DNA of 64,000 nt from Lepidurus packardi (taxonomy: Eukaryota; Arthropoda; Branchiopoda; Notostraca; Triopsidae), in assembly GCA_023053545.1 (NCBI GenBank), contig JAKZAN010000172.1, forward strand, positions 1 through 64,000, in the 5' to 3' direction. The position numbers were made by a program, and so were the translations under genes. The notes under the pieces are model-generated. The model was not told the origin of the DNA. It ran no database searches and saw only the letters and a program-made list of their open reading frames with translations. Shown piece after piece: positions 39,412-50,209 of this stretch. How positions within the stretch are numbered: the stretch's first letter is position 1; the number at the start of each line of letters is the position of its first letter.

Positions 39412-39829
39412 AGTGGAGATAGTGGAGTGTACCCCTCCAATGGAGTAGGCGCAACTGTTGGTGTAAGTGCCAGCTATCGCAGACGAAGCCTGGCTGGCTG
39501 CTGAATGATAGGAATCTAATATTATATAAAATGAGTGAAATGAGTGTGTAAAGATTTATTAGCTTAGTCGATTTACGTTGTGGATGGGTGATGAGATTGA
39601 TGATTGCAGGCAGATGTCCCTGCCGTATGCAACCGTCTTTGTGAGGTGATTACGAGCCAGGGAGAAACACACATTAGCTCTGAATATTTGCACGGTTATG
39701 GTCATGCCCTGAACTAATTAGCTATTACACGGATGGTCAAGAGTAATCGCAACCCCTGGTCATTAATGCCTCCCTCTAAACCAGAATATTATATTATGGG
39801 TATTCTTCCACACATTTAATCTTTTGCAC
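39412..39829. other. Convergent 3' intergenic gap
   Basis: These 418 bp lie between two converging genes (stop codons at 39411 and 39830). No frame with coding character, RNA structure or repeat was recognised. Both 3' untranslated regions must be here. Confidence 0.5.
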
Positions 39830-40552
39830 TCAATTCAATATAAAGTCCAGCAGCATTTTCTTCTTCTCCATCACTTGCACACTGTCCATCCTGCACAGTT
39901 CGCTCACTTTATCCTTGATCCCTTCTGTCTGCTCCTTCTTGTGGGGCTTTAGGATTAAACTTGTATCCTCTTAGTTATCGTAAAGCTTCTACTTCGACTC
40001 CTACACACACTCCATCACGTGCTACAGAAATTCATGGATACTCTCGCTGTATTTTGAGGCTGCCTCCGGGTTCTACGAGTCGGGCACTTTCAGTTTGTGC
40101 TGATCTAGGAACATCGACTTCAGTCCGCTGAAGATAGTAGACACAAGGGTCGTGGGATAGGCCCACTCTCCATTAGGCAGCAGAGCGTGAATATCCACAG
40201 AACCAGTGTTCCAGTTCACCAGAGGGTGGTATAGTTTAGATCGGAAAGTGATAGTCGGGGGAACTGCAGGGAAGTTGGAGGGAAAATGCATGACAAACTT
40301 AAATTTGCCCTCTTTGTAGAAGCCTTGGCGGACGAATATAGAACCATGCCAAGTGAAGGGATCATCCAGTTGAGGGACAATGTAGACACCATAGAGAGCA
40401 CCATACAGCTGGAGCATTTTGTACTAGAACATGGTACTGATCTCGCGAGTTTAGGAGTCCTGGAGTGATTTGGTCCAGAGTTTCTTGGAGTCGGAAGGTC
40501 TGTCGTTTTCTGAGTGGCGGGGGTTATTCTATTTGAGGTTTTCGGAGCTCAT
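39830..40552 (-). CDS. FTS/AKTIP-like inactive E2 variant
   Basis: Single exon, 240 residues. The central part is a UBC fold: LYGALYGVYIVPQLDDPFTW, HGSIFVRQGFYKEGKFKFVM, FPAVPPTITFRSKLYHPLVN. The sequence after HPLV has no cysteine where active E2 enzymes carry the catalytic residue, and DPFTWHGSIFVRQG is the form seen in FTS/AKTIP. FTS works with Hook proteins and FHIP in dynein-dependent endosome transport. The N-terminus (MSSENL) and helical C-terminus are hydrophilic. Six or more TAA/TAG in the C-terminal helix read as Glu. The stop is TGA 39830-39832. A fragment ending at the first TAG would lose the last third. Confidence 0.78.
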
Positions 40553-40795
40553 GCGAAGTGGTGGTCTGGGGGTGTAGAGCGAGTGTTTTCAATTTTAAAT
40601 TTTTGGGTGGTACTGTTAGCATTCAAAAGGCACCAAGACGTTGTAACAGGTGTGATCCTTAAATTAGACTGTTAATGCTTTTATCTTCGCAATCCCCTAG
40701 GATCCGAAAAGGAAAATAAAAATATATAACCCACTTCGGACGCCCGTTCATCACCACGTGACCAAATGCTTCCCAGCCACTCTGTTTCTCGGCTC

Positions 40796-41479
40796 ATGCA
40801 TACCAACACAGAACGACCGTCCTCGCCCCACTCCGACAAATTTGCCACCATGGCCCAGGAGAACCTCATCTCGATCATCCACTCTCTCATCCACAAATCC
40901 AAAAATCTCATCGCCAAACTCTAAGAAGCTCTACAGAAAGCAGACTCCTTCCACAAGGAGGCTGGCTTCTGGAAAGACAAATACTTCTCTTTCAAAGCCA
41001 AATGCGAGACCCTAATCCAGCACCCTACCACCAATCTCCTCGAATCCCTAATAACACTAGAAAACCAAGTTGAACACTACCAATTCGACCAGAAAGCTCG
41101 CATCACCTAAATCTGTCATCAGTTCTCCCCCAAAAAGCAACACGCGTTCATTGATTATTCACCGATAGGTAGTACCATGCCTCCTCGGGCCTCTTCTAGT
41201 TAAAAATATCCCCGTACCAGACCATCCGACATTTGCCTTGATCCTAGCACCAAACTAAGAACCAATCCGCTCAACAATACAGATAGGATGGAGAATATGG
41301 GAGTATCAAAGGTATCAGGCTTAGTGCATCCTTTGAATAGGGATGCAAAAGGCACCGCGGAGATGCATATGATTGGTCCTAAAAGCGCATATAAGTTCAG
41401 ATTTATTGACAATCGAGGCGTTAGCGGCATCAGGCATCCTCTGCCTTCGAACCCAACAGAAACGAGGCTGCTCCTTTGA
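40796..41479 (+). CDS. Uncharacterised protein with N-terminal coiled coil
   Basis: Single exon, 227 residues. After MHTNTERPSSPHSDKF, residues 25-100 are helical and heptad-like (LIHKSKNLIAKLEEALQKAD, where the first E is TAA). The rest is basic and Pro/Ser-rich, ending HPLPSNPTETRLLL. No domain recognised. An internal ATG at 40850 (MAQENL) is an alternative start. It is divergent from the FTS gene with 243 bp between start codons. The stop is TGA 41477. Confidence 0.6.
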
Positions 41480-41612
41480 AAAGTAATTGGGACTGATGTG
41501 TCTGTGTATGTACCCTTTAATCTAGTCGAATACTGTGTTTTTTCCCACTACAAATATTATACTAACTAAGATAGGTCTAAATATTACATATCTATATTCA
41601 ACCAAAGAAGAA

Positions 41613-42440
41613 ATGGGATTCAAGAATATTGTCAAGGCAATCTATGTCTTCATCACGTGTTTCTACTGGCTGCCCTTCTATTCAGGCGTCCTTTTTACTT
41701 TGGGATTCAAGTACAACTGCAAGGACAGGCATGCAAGCTGGTCCCAACGCGTCAGCGACTTCCTCAGAATCAAATATAACAAACTCCCCGGTTCCTAACC
41801 AATGAACGCTCCACGCACTGTCTATCTTGTTAACCATCGCTCCCAAGCCGACTTCTTCATCCATGATGTCATTCTGGACTTCAGAGGCAACGTTCTCGCA
41901 CGTTATGCGGTCGCCTTAATATTCCCTATGTTGTATTTCATGAATCAGGGAACTGTCTGGTACTTCAAGAGAGGCAGCATCAAAGACCTGGAGAAGTTCA
42001 ACTGCTGGCTGGATATTTGCTTCACGAAGTCTTACAGGTAATGCCTCTGGGTGTACCCATAAGGCCATCGAATGTTCAAAGCTACTTCAGTCGAGAAGAT
42101 CAAGTACGGCATGATCAAGGTAAACCTAGTCTCTGGAACTCAGCCTGTTTATTTCTGATAAAACATGTAGTATGCCTATAGCCGTCGATACCCAGTACAA
42201 ATTGTGATGAGTTTCGGAAACGAGGACGTGCTCAATGAAAAACAGCTACAAGTTAACTTCGGGACGACAGTCCACTACTGTGTCGACAAAGTGATCAGTC
42301 CTGCAGATTTTGGCAGTGAAGAAGACTTTGTGGGACACGTAGAGAAGAGGTTCAAAGAGTACTTCAGCGAGGTACACAAGAAAGCCCAGATCGCGGGACC
42401 AGAAAGTGAGGGCCAGAACAAGATGTCCAAGCAGGAGTGA
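41613..42440 (+). CDS. 1-acylglycerol-3-phosphate acyltransferase-like (LPLAT)
   Basis: Two exons, 41613..42119 and 42171..42440, 51-bp intron; 258 residues. Hydrophobic N-terminal span (VFITCFYWLPFYSGVLFTLG). Motif I is NHRSQADF (NHxxxxD). Motif III reads VYPEGHRMF, where the Glu is the TAA at 42060-42062; this is the invariant Glu of FPEGTR in PlsC-type acyltransferases. The family acylates lysophosphatidic acid or lysophospholipids at ER membranes. The start at 41613 (MGFKNIV) is the first ATG in a frame that is open further upstream. The C-terminus has PVQIVMSFGNEDVLNEKQLQ. The stop is TGA 42438. Confidence 0.86.
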
Positions 42441-42765
42441 AAAAGTGATGTGGTTACAAATAATGACCTGGTGGACAGGAGTGAAATATTGAGAATCGCA
42501 ACATCCAACTAGGAAGATGGTCAGAACATAAGCATTCATATCCATGTACTGAGCGATATAAAATATAAATTTATTAAACGGGAAGCTCTCAGATCAGTAG
42601 AGTGATTGTCGATAATAACCCCTATTTTGAAGCAAAAATCAAACCAAAGGAACAGACAAAACTCCACTCATAAAGCATACCACCCAAATTACAGCCTCCC
42701 TTCAGCCCCAGACATTTATCGATCCCGAATAGCACACTATAACAACACCCCACCAACTTACAAAC
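42441..42765. other. Intergenic gap
   Basis: These 325 bp separate two plus-strand genes. The first 100 bp are the acyltransferase's 3' flank; the rest is upstream sequence of the kinase. No coding frame, RNA gene or named motif was recognised. Confidence 0.5.
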
Positions 42766-44955
42766 ATGTCCAAGAAGAGTGATAGTCTCATCAAAAAAAT
42801 ACCCGTCGATAGCTCCAAACGCAGCAAGCTGTTCGAAAAAATAGACATCGACAGGCTCGTCAAGAGTCAGGAGAAAATACGTTCCCAACGCAAGTTCAAA
42901 TCAGGACCCAAAAATCCGAGCCAGCTCTACAAAGTCGATCTCTACCCCGAGTAGCTCCATAAAAGCAATAACAACGTTCGCATCAAGACATAGTACGAGG
43001 AGAATCTAACTGGGAGGATAGCACACATGTCCTACAGAGCTTCAGATGTTAAGAATCCATATTTGAAACTATTAGGCTTCAAGCGCAAGGAATTTAGTGG
43101 GCTAGCATCGGCTCGAAAAGAAGGACAACAGATGGAAACTACCAATAGAAACGGGTCCTTTTTTATGAGCCAGAAGTTGCAGTTAGAGACAGCCACTGGA
43201 GCTGTCAGGAAGACTGTAGGACGCAAAAAACTGGTGCTGAACGAGGGCTATCTTAAGCAGCCTGGGTTCATGGTGGAAGGCGTCTACCCTTTGACTGGCA
43301 AGAGCACTGCTAGCAGCAAAAGAAGAACAGTGAACAACTAACTGAGCGAAAGATCTCTGAAAAGGAAACAAGATCTGGAGAAGTATACTTCGGAGAGTCT
43401 ATAAAAATTAGAGGCAGTGGGAAGTTATGAAAACTAGGGGTTCAGAAAGAGCGTAAGGGAACGGACTCTCGAGAAACGCAATCGGCTGATCGAGTAAAAG
43501 GAGCAGCTGACCAGCAACGAGGAGGGACTGTCAGGGACCAGGAAGTACGAGCACGACGAGAAATACCGCACCAAATCGAATGTAAGCATTAGACATTTCA
43601 TAATCAATAAATTCACACAGTTAGAGGATAAGCCAAGAAGAATTAGAACTGAGGTGGATGATGACATTCTGATCAAACCACCCAGCAAGAGCAAGAGCAA
43701 AAACAGCAACCTCAACAACGCTAACAACCTGGACATAGTCTTCGAGAAGCGAAAGGCTGATAAAAAACTCGACAACCCCTTCGATCTCAGTCGCGAGGAA
43801 ATGGATACCTTTGGAGACCGGTTCCCCGACTCTTTCCTAAAAATCAAACTGCTAGGCAGGGGAGGGTTCTCCCTAGTCTGGCTAGGTGAGCACAGGAAGT
43901 CCAAGAAGCTGTTTGCTATCAAGCAGATCAAGACCGAAAATAACCATCAGACCCATATCAAAGAGATTTGGTTTGGCACCTACTTCTTTGAAATGGGAGG
44001 TGTGCCTAAGAAGGAGTTCGCCAATCACAAGGGTATCAGAAACCTCGTCAAAATTTATTCCTACGATATCAACAAGAACGACACTTGGATCTTCTACGAG
44101 AAGTGTGGGGAATCTCTGGGCAACGCCTTATATGACCTTAAAGGTTAGTCTTATGGCAGCGATCGCATTTACAGAGTAATTTCATTCAACAACCTGATCG
44201 CTTTCATCGTAGAGCATTTATAAACCCTTATACTCGAGGCTGAAAGAGAACCAGAACGAGATCCGGAAGATCGTAATCGAGGTTGCCAAAGCCCTGCAAC
44301 TGCTCTGCGAAAATCGCATCGTCCACTCCGATCTCAAAACTGAGAACATTCTCGTCAAGGTCAAAGAAATCAATTTCGAGGACTCCGAGTCAACTAGTTC
44401 GATGATCGAAGAACTCAAACTCATCGACTATGGAAGTTCCTTCACCTTCAACAATCTGAAGCAGTTCTCGATGGCGACCCCTGAGTACATGGCCCCCGAA
44501 ATCCTCAACTACATCCTTTATGAGAACGAGTTGGACTACGCACCCAAACTACTCGAATACATCAAAGTGTATGACAATCCATGGGTGATCGATGTGTGGA
44601 GTCTGGGGTGTGTGCTTCTCGAGATCGTCTCCGGAATTCCTCTCTGGATGAGTCTCAAAACAATCGTCAAGAGAAAAAATGTCGAAGTCATCAAGTATGG
44701 GCTTTTCGCAATCAAGGGTCGGCATTTCGACAAGATCATCAAGAAACAGATTGAAGTGATCCAGCATCTGGACACCTACCTCTCCGAATAGGTATAGCTT
44801 CTGACTTACTCTAATTATTGCAGAACTACTCGGGAATCGTTCTGGAGGCGGATCTAAAGACGCTGCTGAGAAAGATGCTTTCGATCGACCCTGTGCAGAG
44901 ACCGTCGCCGGAGGAAATCATAAATGCGCTGAGTGCTTCAGAGTCGTTGGAGTGA
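42766..44955 (+). CDS. Divergent CMGC-like serine/threonine kinase
   Basis: Four exons, 42766..43581, 43621..44175, 44213..44791 and 44824..44955, with introns of 39, 37 and 32 bp; 693 residues. Residues 1-330 are a basic, charged leader. The kinase domain has LLGRGGFSLVWLGEH, catalytic Lys in LFAIKQI, HSDLKTENILV (HRD changed to HSD), IDYGSSF (DFG changed to DYG), ATPEYMAPEI and DVWSLGCVLLEIVSGIPLW. The layout resembles DYRK/PRP4-like kinases, but the family is not secure. Loss of the HRD arginine suggests activity without activation-loop phosphorylation. The first intron is 39 bp with no TGA, so retaining it would just insert 13 residues. The stop is TGA 44953. Confidence 0.8.
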
Positions 44956-45141
44956 GCATCAGAGCCCTCTGATGAATTCTGAGGTCTGTCTCCTTCTTCT
45001 AGTAATTGACAACTAATAAAGTATTTGTGTTTCTCTCCAATCTATCGTATGCTCAAATCTCCAAGGTTCTATCTGTTGTACCACCCAGGAAGACATCCGT
45101 CTATGTTAGAAACATCGCCATTAATTGATAAAAATTGTTAA

Positions 45142-46252
45142 TCACAGAATATCGCCCAGCGGGAATCCTTTAGAACGCTTGAACTCTTCCATCTGCATGA
45201 TTTTCGGAGGGTCTACTGTCAACTTATTCACCTTCAGGTTCACCAACTGCTCGTACGCCTTCTGCTTCCACTTCTCGGTGCCGCGATAGTGCTCGTGGAT
45301 CAGGATAGGCTCGATCACTGCTTCCTCTTCTGCGATAATGTTGTTAATTTATCCCTCTGACCTGATATAGTTCTCGGATAGGTCTCTGGGCACCATCATC
45401 TTCATATCCTGCAGGGAGTTCCTCATCTTCTCGTCAGCCAGCAACACCAACAGACTCTTCTGCTTATTGCATATTTTGGGGATCAGTTTTCGGAGCCTGA
45501 GAGAGAGGTTGATATCAGCTGTAGGATCAATCTAACCCTTAGGGATTTCCATGCTGAGAAGTTCCAGATGTTTGACCAGGACTTCCCCGATCTAGGGGAA
45601 CAGCTTGACGAGTGGTTTAACCTTGGTGCAGACATTTTAGGTCAAACATTTGAGGAGGTTGTACAGTTTTTGGATTGCGATTTCATCGCCGTGCTCCTTG
45701 AACTTGCCAGTCGTATAAAAAATCCAAAACTGTTTGAACAGCTTCCAGAACCTGATCAGACAGTGGAATATCTTGATTTCGAGAAACGATTTCTCATCCA
45801 TTTCCTCGGCTTTGCTCATGGTTAGGATTGCAATTTCGGTGACGCAGTTGGCTGCAGGCTCCAGTTTCAGGTTGTCCTGCAGACACTGTTTCTACATCTC
45901 CAGGAACAGCAGGTACAGTTTGATCTACTCTTTCATGTCGGCCACCGAACAGATCTCACTATTTTTAATCCCATGCAGAAAAAATGAATTGAAGTGAGGG
46001 GCAGTACATTTAGCTATTCAGGAAGAGCTGCCAGACGTAGATGATCTTGTCAATATGGCGGGACAAGTCCCCTAGAAAACCGTCCCTGTCGACGTTCAGG
46101 AGGCCGGGTTCGAGGGCTATGCTCTTTTTGTATTTGAGAGGGTAGAAGGCTTCATAGAAGTTGTTGGTCTTTTTGCTGAGAGGAGCTTTGCTGCTGACGT
46201 GGAGGTAGTCGTAGAGGGTGATCCAGTCGAGATCCTGGACTTCCTGAGGCAT
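45142..46252 (-). CDS. Uncharacterised alpha-helical protein, 353 residues
   Basis: Two exons on the complement, 46008..46252 and 45142..45958, joined across a 49-bp intron in phase. It starts MPQEVQDLDWITLYDYLHVS and is mostly amphipathic helix with hydrophobic repeats (LVKLFPEIGEVLVKHLELL; LRLRKLIPKICNKQKSLL). No known domain recognised; the pattern recalls helical-repeat scaffold proteins. Several in-frame TAA/TAG are Glu. The stop is TGA 45142-45144; it converges on the kinase gene with 186 bp between. Confidence 0.6.
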
Positions 46253-46902
46253 GAATTCGGGATTTGTACTGTTCTCAGTATTATAGGGTTGATTAAAATC
46301 CTCTATATTAGATCGATAAAGACGAATGCCTGAAGTGGGAACTGTCGACGTACCGTCTAGTCAAACAAATATTAGGCACTTATAGATACTTTAGGTAGAA
46401 TGAAACGAAAGGAGCCAACCAAATAAAATTAGTTCGGAATAAGTTGAGTATCAGGTAGTATGCGTGGGAATGTTGTGACTTAATTCGAATATTTTCGAAT
46501 TCCAAATTGGGGATTCACTGGGAAAATCCTGAGAAATCATCGCTTCATAGATGGTAGGACTCACATTGAAGCTGAAGAAAAGGGGGTGGGAGACTGTTAT
46601 TGGGCACAATTCAGATCGAAGGTTATCAAGCTTTATTGGAAGGCATAGAGAAGATAAGATAAACTTTAATGACAGCATATACTTTCTTGTTATAGTTCGG
46701 ACTGTGTCTAGGAAGTAAGCACAGTTGGATAGATTGGCTTAAACATACAACCTCGAAATTGCCTAAAATATATTGCTATTTTCACCTAAAGACTGGTGGA
46801 TCTCAGACGATACCCGCCGGCAATACCCTCGCGGTCCAGTCATAAGGATGCATACGAGAAGAGTAACTCTCGCACTATTCACAATATTACACATACTCCT
46901 TC
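46253..46902. other. Gap between two minus-strand genes, with a long open frame
   Basis: These 650 bp lie upstream of the helical-protein gene. On the minus strand a frame free of TGA runs from about 47125, across the end of the neighbouring coiled-coil gene, to TGA 46451. Its part at 46850-46990 reads like protein (KDMRDDVADDSSKNLLRED), the rest does not. It may be a final exon of that gene reached by a very short intron, or chance. Confidence 0.35.
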
Positions 46903-47864
46903 TCACACATTCCCCCGGATCTTCTCGAAGTAGGTTCTTCGACGAGTCGTCGGCTACGTCGTCTCGCATATCTTTGCTTCGTTATGACTTTCCTATTCTC
47001 TCGGCGTATTCACCTTAAACTCCTTCAATGTCTTCAGTGCTTTTCGGTCTCTCTGGAACCCGTTCGTGTTGTCGCACGTCTGGCTGCTGGTGTTCAAAGG
47101 ATCCAAGTAGGACTCAGACTCGTTGAAGCAAGTCTTTATCTGAGTAAGGCCTTTCCTCAGGTCTTTATTGGTCCCGAATCCAACTTCCAGGGAGCTCTTG
47201 CTGCTTTGGAGCAGGATATCAGCAAAATTGTTGTTGTAGACTTCTTCGGAAGGTTAGGTAGCCACCACATTACTGTTTTTTGCGATAATAGACTGTTTGA
47301 GAGACTTGCTAGAACGTAGAGTATCGGTTTCTCTTTTGATGGTTTGGGGGGTGTTGTGTTTGGCAGTTATTGCTTGCAGTTCGGCGAGTTTGAGAGAAAG
47401 GGTGGTCTGGGACATGTGAGGAAGAGCGATGTTGCGAGCCTTGAGGAAAGTGTAGATGCGGACGAGTTCATACTGCTCGGTATAGAGTTGTTATTCGAGG
47501 TGTTGGCAGCGATTTAGGTAGTTCTAAGAGAGGAGGGGGCAGTGGGTAATGTGATGATTCGGTTATGAAATGCAAAGGGATGTATAGAAACTAAAAAAGT
47601 ATGCGTGGGTACGGCTAATGAGTGCCCTGTGGAGTATATAGGGTAGGGATGGGGTAAGGAGGGGGATTGAGTTCATACTTATCGATCCTATTTACATTTT
47701 TAAATCTGGTGCTTCTGGAGAAGGACGACATCCTTGAGCTTGTTCCTATCGTCGGTGATTGCCTGGAGCTGGTTCTGGAGTTCCTCGAGGGAGAGGGCTG
47801 GCTTTTTGGGGAATATGGCACTGGTCTTCAAGACAGTGGTGTTTTTGATGATGCTGTTTTTCAT
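46903..47864 (-). CDS. Coiled-coil protein, 268 residues
   Basis: Two exons on the complement, 47679..47864 and 46903..47523, with a 155-bp intron, the longest proposed here. The product starts MKNSIIKNTTVLKTSAIFPK and has a coiled coil from about residue 25 to 120 (LEELQNQLQAITDDRNKLKD, then NYLNRCQHLEEQLYTEQYEL). Donor 47678 was chosen because it is the one in phase with the acceptor at 47524. The last 35 residues are uncertain: after LKEFK the model frame is poorer than another open frame (see the finding at 46451). No family recognised. Confidence 0.5.
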
Positions 47865-48049
47865 GGGAGAAAAAGATGGAGATTGGGTAAATAAGAATAA
47901 GTGAAAAAGACTATACAGGGAGAGGGGCGAGATTTATATTTATTTGGGGAGGGGACTTAAATTAAAGGAATAAAGAGGCAGAGCAGGGGGGTTGTAAAGT
48001 CCCGCGACCACAGCATCGAGAGGCGAGGTGGGCATCAAATAGGTGGAAG

Positions 48050-48353
48050 TCAGCGAAGGCAGCACTCCCGAATCCTCCAATAATCTAGTTCATCTGCATC
48101 TGTTTTCTTCTGGTTCTTCTTTTGCTTGGGTTGAGTGGCAGCCCGTTTGACCTATTATATTATCGGTTGGCACCCTAACTACCCTAACTTAATAATACCG
48201 TCCTCCTTCCCGTATCTATATATTCTAATACCCAATCTGTGTTTATAATTCGGCCACATTCTTAGTCTGACTCTCTAACTACTTATATCCAACACTATTG
48301 TATGCCGCAATTCTACGACTTATAGCATCCACTCCCATCATCTCCCCAAACAT
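48050..48353 (-). CDS. Possible small basic protein, 90 residues
   Basis: Two exons on the complement, 48183..48353 and 48050..48151, across a 31-bp GT-AG intron; phases close exactly. The product starts MFGEMMGVDAIS and ends in a Lys-rich tail (KQKKNQKKTDADELDYWRI). I do not recognise it. A second TGA-free frame overlaps it (ATG at 48384), so the choice of frame is not certain. It fills the space between the CNOT4-like gene and the coiled-coil gene, all on the minus strand. Confidence 0.35.
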
Positions 48354-48525
48354 TCGTCCCCAATTCTTCAGCTAATGTGCTCATACGCACTAGAATAAGT
48401 CACCTTCTTACAACATACACACAAAAGAGTTCTGTATCCGGCAGAGCCAGGAAAAGCCCTCCCCATCCATCAGCACAGCACTCGATGCCCTGTTGGTCGC
48501 CAACGACTCTGCGGTTCCAGCCCGT

Positions 48526-49579
48526 TCAGCAGACTGGCACGATTGATTTCTTTAGGATTTCTTCAAGTTTGCGGGTCACGCACTCAAACTCGTCCTTGCC
48601 GGTCGTCTTTTCTGAAACACTCTCCCGAATGCGTCCGAAACTGAACAGGGATCGCTTAGAACTGGCTATTGTTTTTAGAATACGTCGACTGATTTAAGCA
48701 CTCTCTGCGCTAGCGTCCTCATTACTAACAACAGAACCCCTGGGACTGCCTGCCTCCAGTTGGCAAACTCCAGTTTTCCCAAGATCCGCAAAGTCATCGG
48801 CCAAGTCGCGAGCAGGTGAACATTCGGTTGAACCTTCGCTGCGTTTCTAGGCGTTTTCTGCGGGGCTCTTCAAGGTATAGAATTTGCCCAAGGAGTACGA
48901 GTCGGTAGGGAAACACTCTTCCTGGAAGAATGAGTCATCAGAGTCATAATCTGAATGAGTTTCAGAGAGTGTGCCTTATTCGAGCAGGAGGGTGCGGACC
49001 TGAGACTTGGCGGGGAAGACAGGGTTGCGTGGAGCTTGCTGCCAGTCCACGTGTCGATGGTGGAGGCGCAGATAGTGGCGGGCGGAAGTCTGTTGGTCTT
49101 GGAAGAGTTTCTTGTTGTCTTATTCTCGGATTTCCTTTTCTCGCTGGATCTGGTGGAGGAACGGGCACTCCTCCTTCTTGCAACGGCCGAATCGCGCGAA
49201 AGAAAGGCAGTACTTGTTGGTGCCGTACGAGGCGTATATCTTACTCTTTTCGAATGTGAAATTGTTTAGGGCCTACGCACATACGATTACGAAAGAAATA
49301 GTACCAGTATAGCGAGGGAGGCAGCCTCATCCGACCTGTAAGTCACATACGCGCTGAACGAGCAGAAGTTGTTCACGTAGTTTTTCTTGACGAGGGTCTT
49401 GAGGATCTCCCCGTACTGGCCGCAGAACTCTTGGCGTCTCAGGAGCTGGGATAGGGTTAATAGGGCGGAAGGGGTACAGATTCGGAGGCGAGGGACTAGG
49501 GGAGTCCGATGAGGTAGACCATGTTGGTCTGGGTGACGCGCTGGCGATGGACATCGATGTCCTGGAAATTGTTGGCCAT
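48526..49579 (-). CDS. CNOT4-like protein: RRM and C3H1 zinc finger, no RING
   Basis: Three exons on the complement, 49478..49579, 49305..49445 and 48526..49272, with two introns of 32 bp each; 329 residues. It starts MANNFQDIDVHRQRVTQTN. The RRM begins NMVYLIGLPESLA, continues QYGEILKTLVKKN and FSAYVTYRSDEAAS, and leads into YGTNKYCLSFARFGRCKKEEC with FLH, a C3H1 zinc finger. That order, and the Gly-Thr-x-Lys-Tyr-Cys junction, are those of CNOT4/Not4, the E3 ligase of the CCR4-NOT complex. The RING finger that normally precedes the RRM is absent and not found upstream. The C-terminal 200 residues are Ser/Asp/Glu-rich. The stop is TGA 48526-48528. Confidence 0.78.
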
Positions 49580-50209
49580 GGGTCTGGGGTGGGTGTGGGT
49601 CTGTGTAGGCGTTGGGATTAATTATTATATTTATTATTAAAATGACTAATTGTTCTTTGAATATAAACACGCTGAAATCGCCAAGGACCGTAGATATAGA
49701 TAGAGTGTTATTTATTGGTTAGAGTGGTATCCAAGTATGTGTCATTATAATGTAGGGTTTCGGGTGCCATTTTTCAATTTTGGAGTGTTTTTTTCGATCG
49801 TTGACCCACCCATAACATTATAACAGTATAACGTGATTGTTAGGCTTATATCCCACCTACTCATTACTCCTTAGAATCTGTCCCACCTCATTTCACTCAA
49901 CTCCAGTCCCTTCTCCCAGCATATACCTCCTGCCCTGCTAGTGTTTCCCGCTGCCCCACCACCCTGGATCACTTTGCCTTATAACTCAGTCCAACAATCG
50001 TATATTAACGATATCTGGAGTCTCGCAGCCTAAAGCGAGCCCAATGACTCCACTCTAATCAACAACCTACATACTCTGATTTATTAGCACAGATCACCCT
50101 ACTCTTTAATTCCGAATATTACTGCTTAATTGCAATCCCATTATGCACCTAGACACAGCAATACTATAATTAAACTATACATAATTTACCCCATTATCAC
50201 AGCGTTCCC
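49580..50209. promoter_or_regulatory. Divergent intergenic region, 630 bp
   Basis: The stretch separates the CNOT4-like gene (minus) from an RRM gene (plus), both starting at its edges, so both promoters are here. It is A+T-rich with C/T-rich patches on the right. No coding frame with a family match and no RNA gene was recognised, and I see no RING coding exon for the CNOT4-like gene. Confidence 0.45.

Noticed and set aside
48170-48192. CACCCTAACTACCCTAACTT, resembling CCCTAA telomere repeat
   Set aside because: Only two irregular copies, inside a proposed 31-bp intron and its edge, and different from this chromosome's CCCCAA repeat.
48050-48384. Alternative minus frame from ATG 48384 with a BRCT-like end (NTDWVLEYIDTGR)
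   Set aside because: No upstream BRCT strands or ThL motif, and the rest of the frame has odd composition; kept only as a competitor of the 90-residue model.
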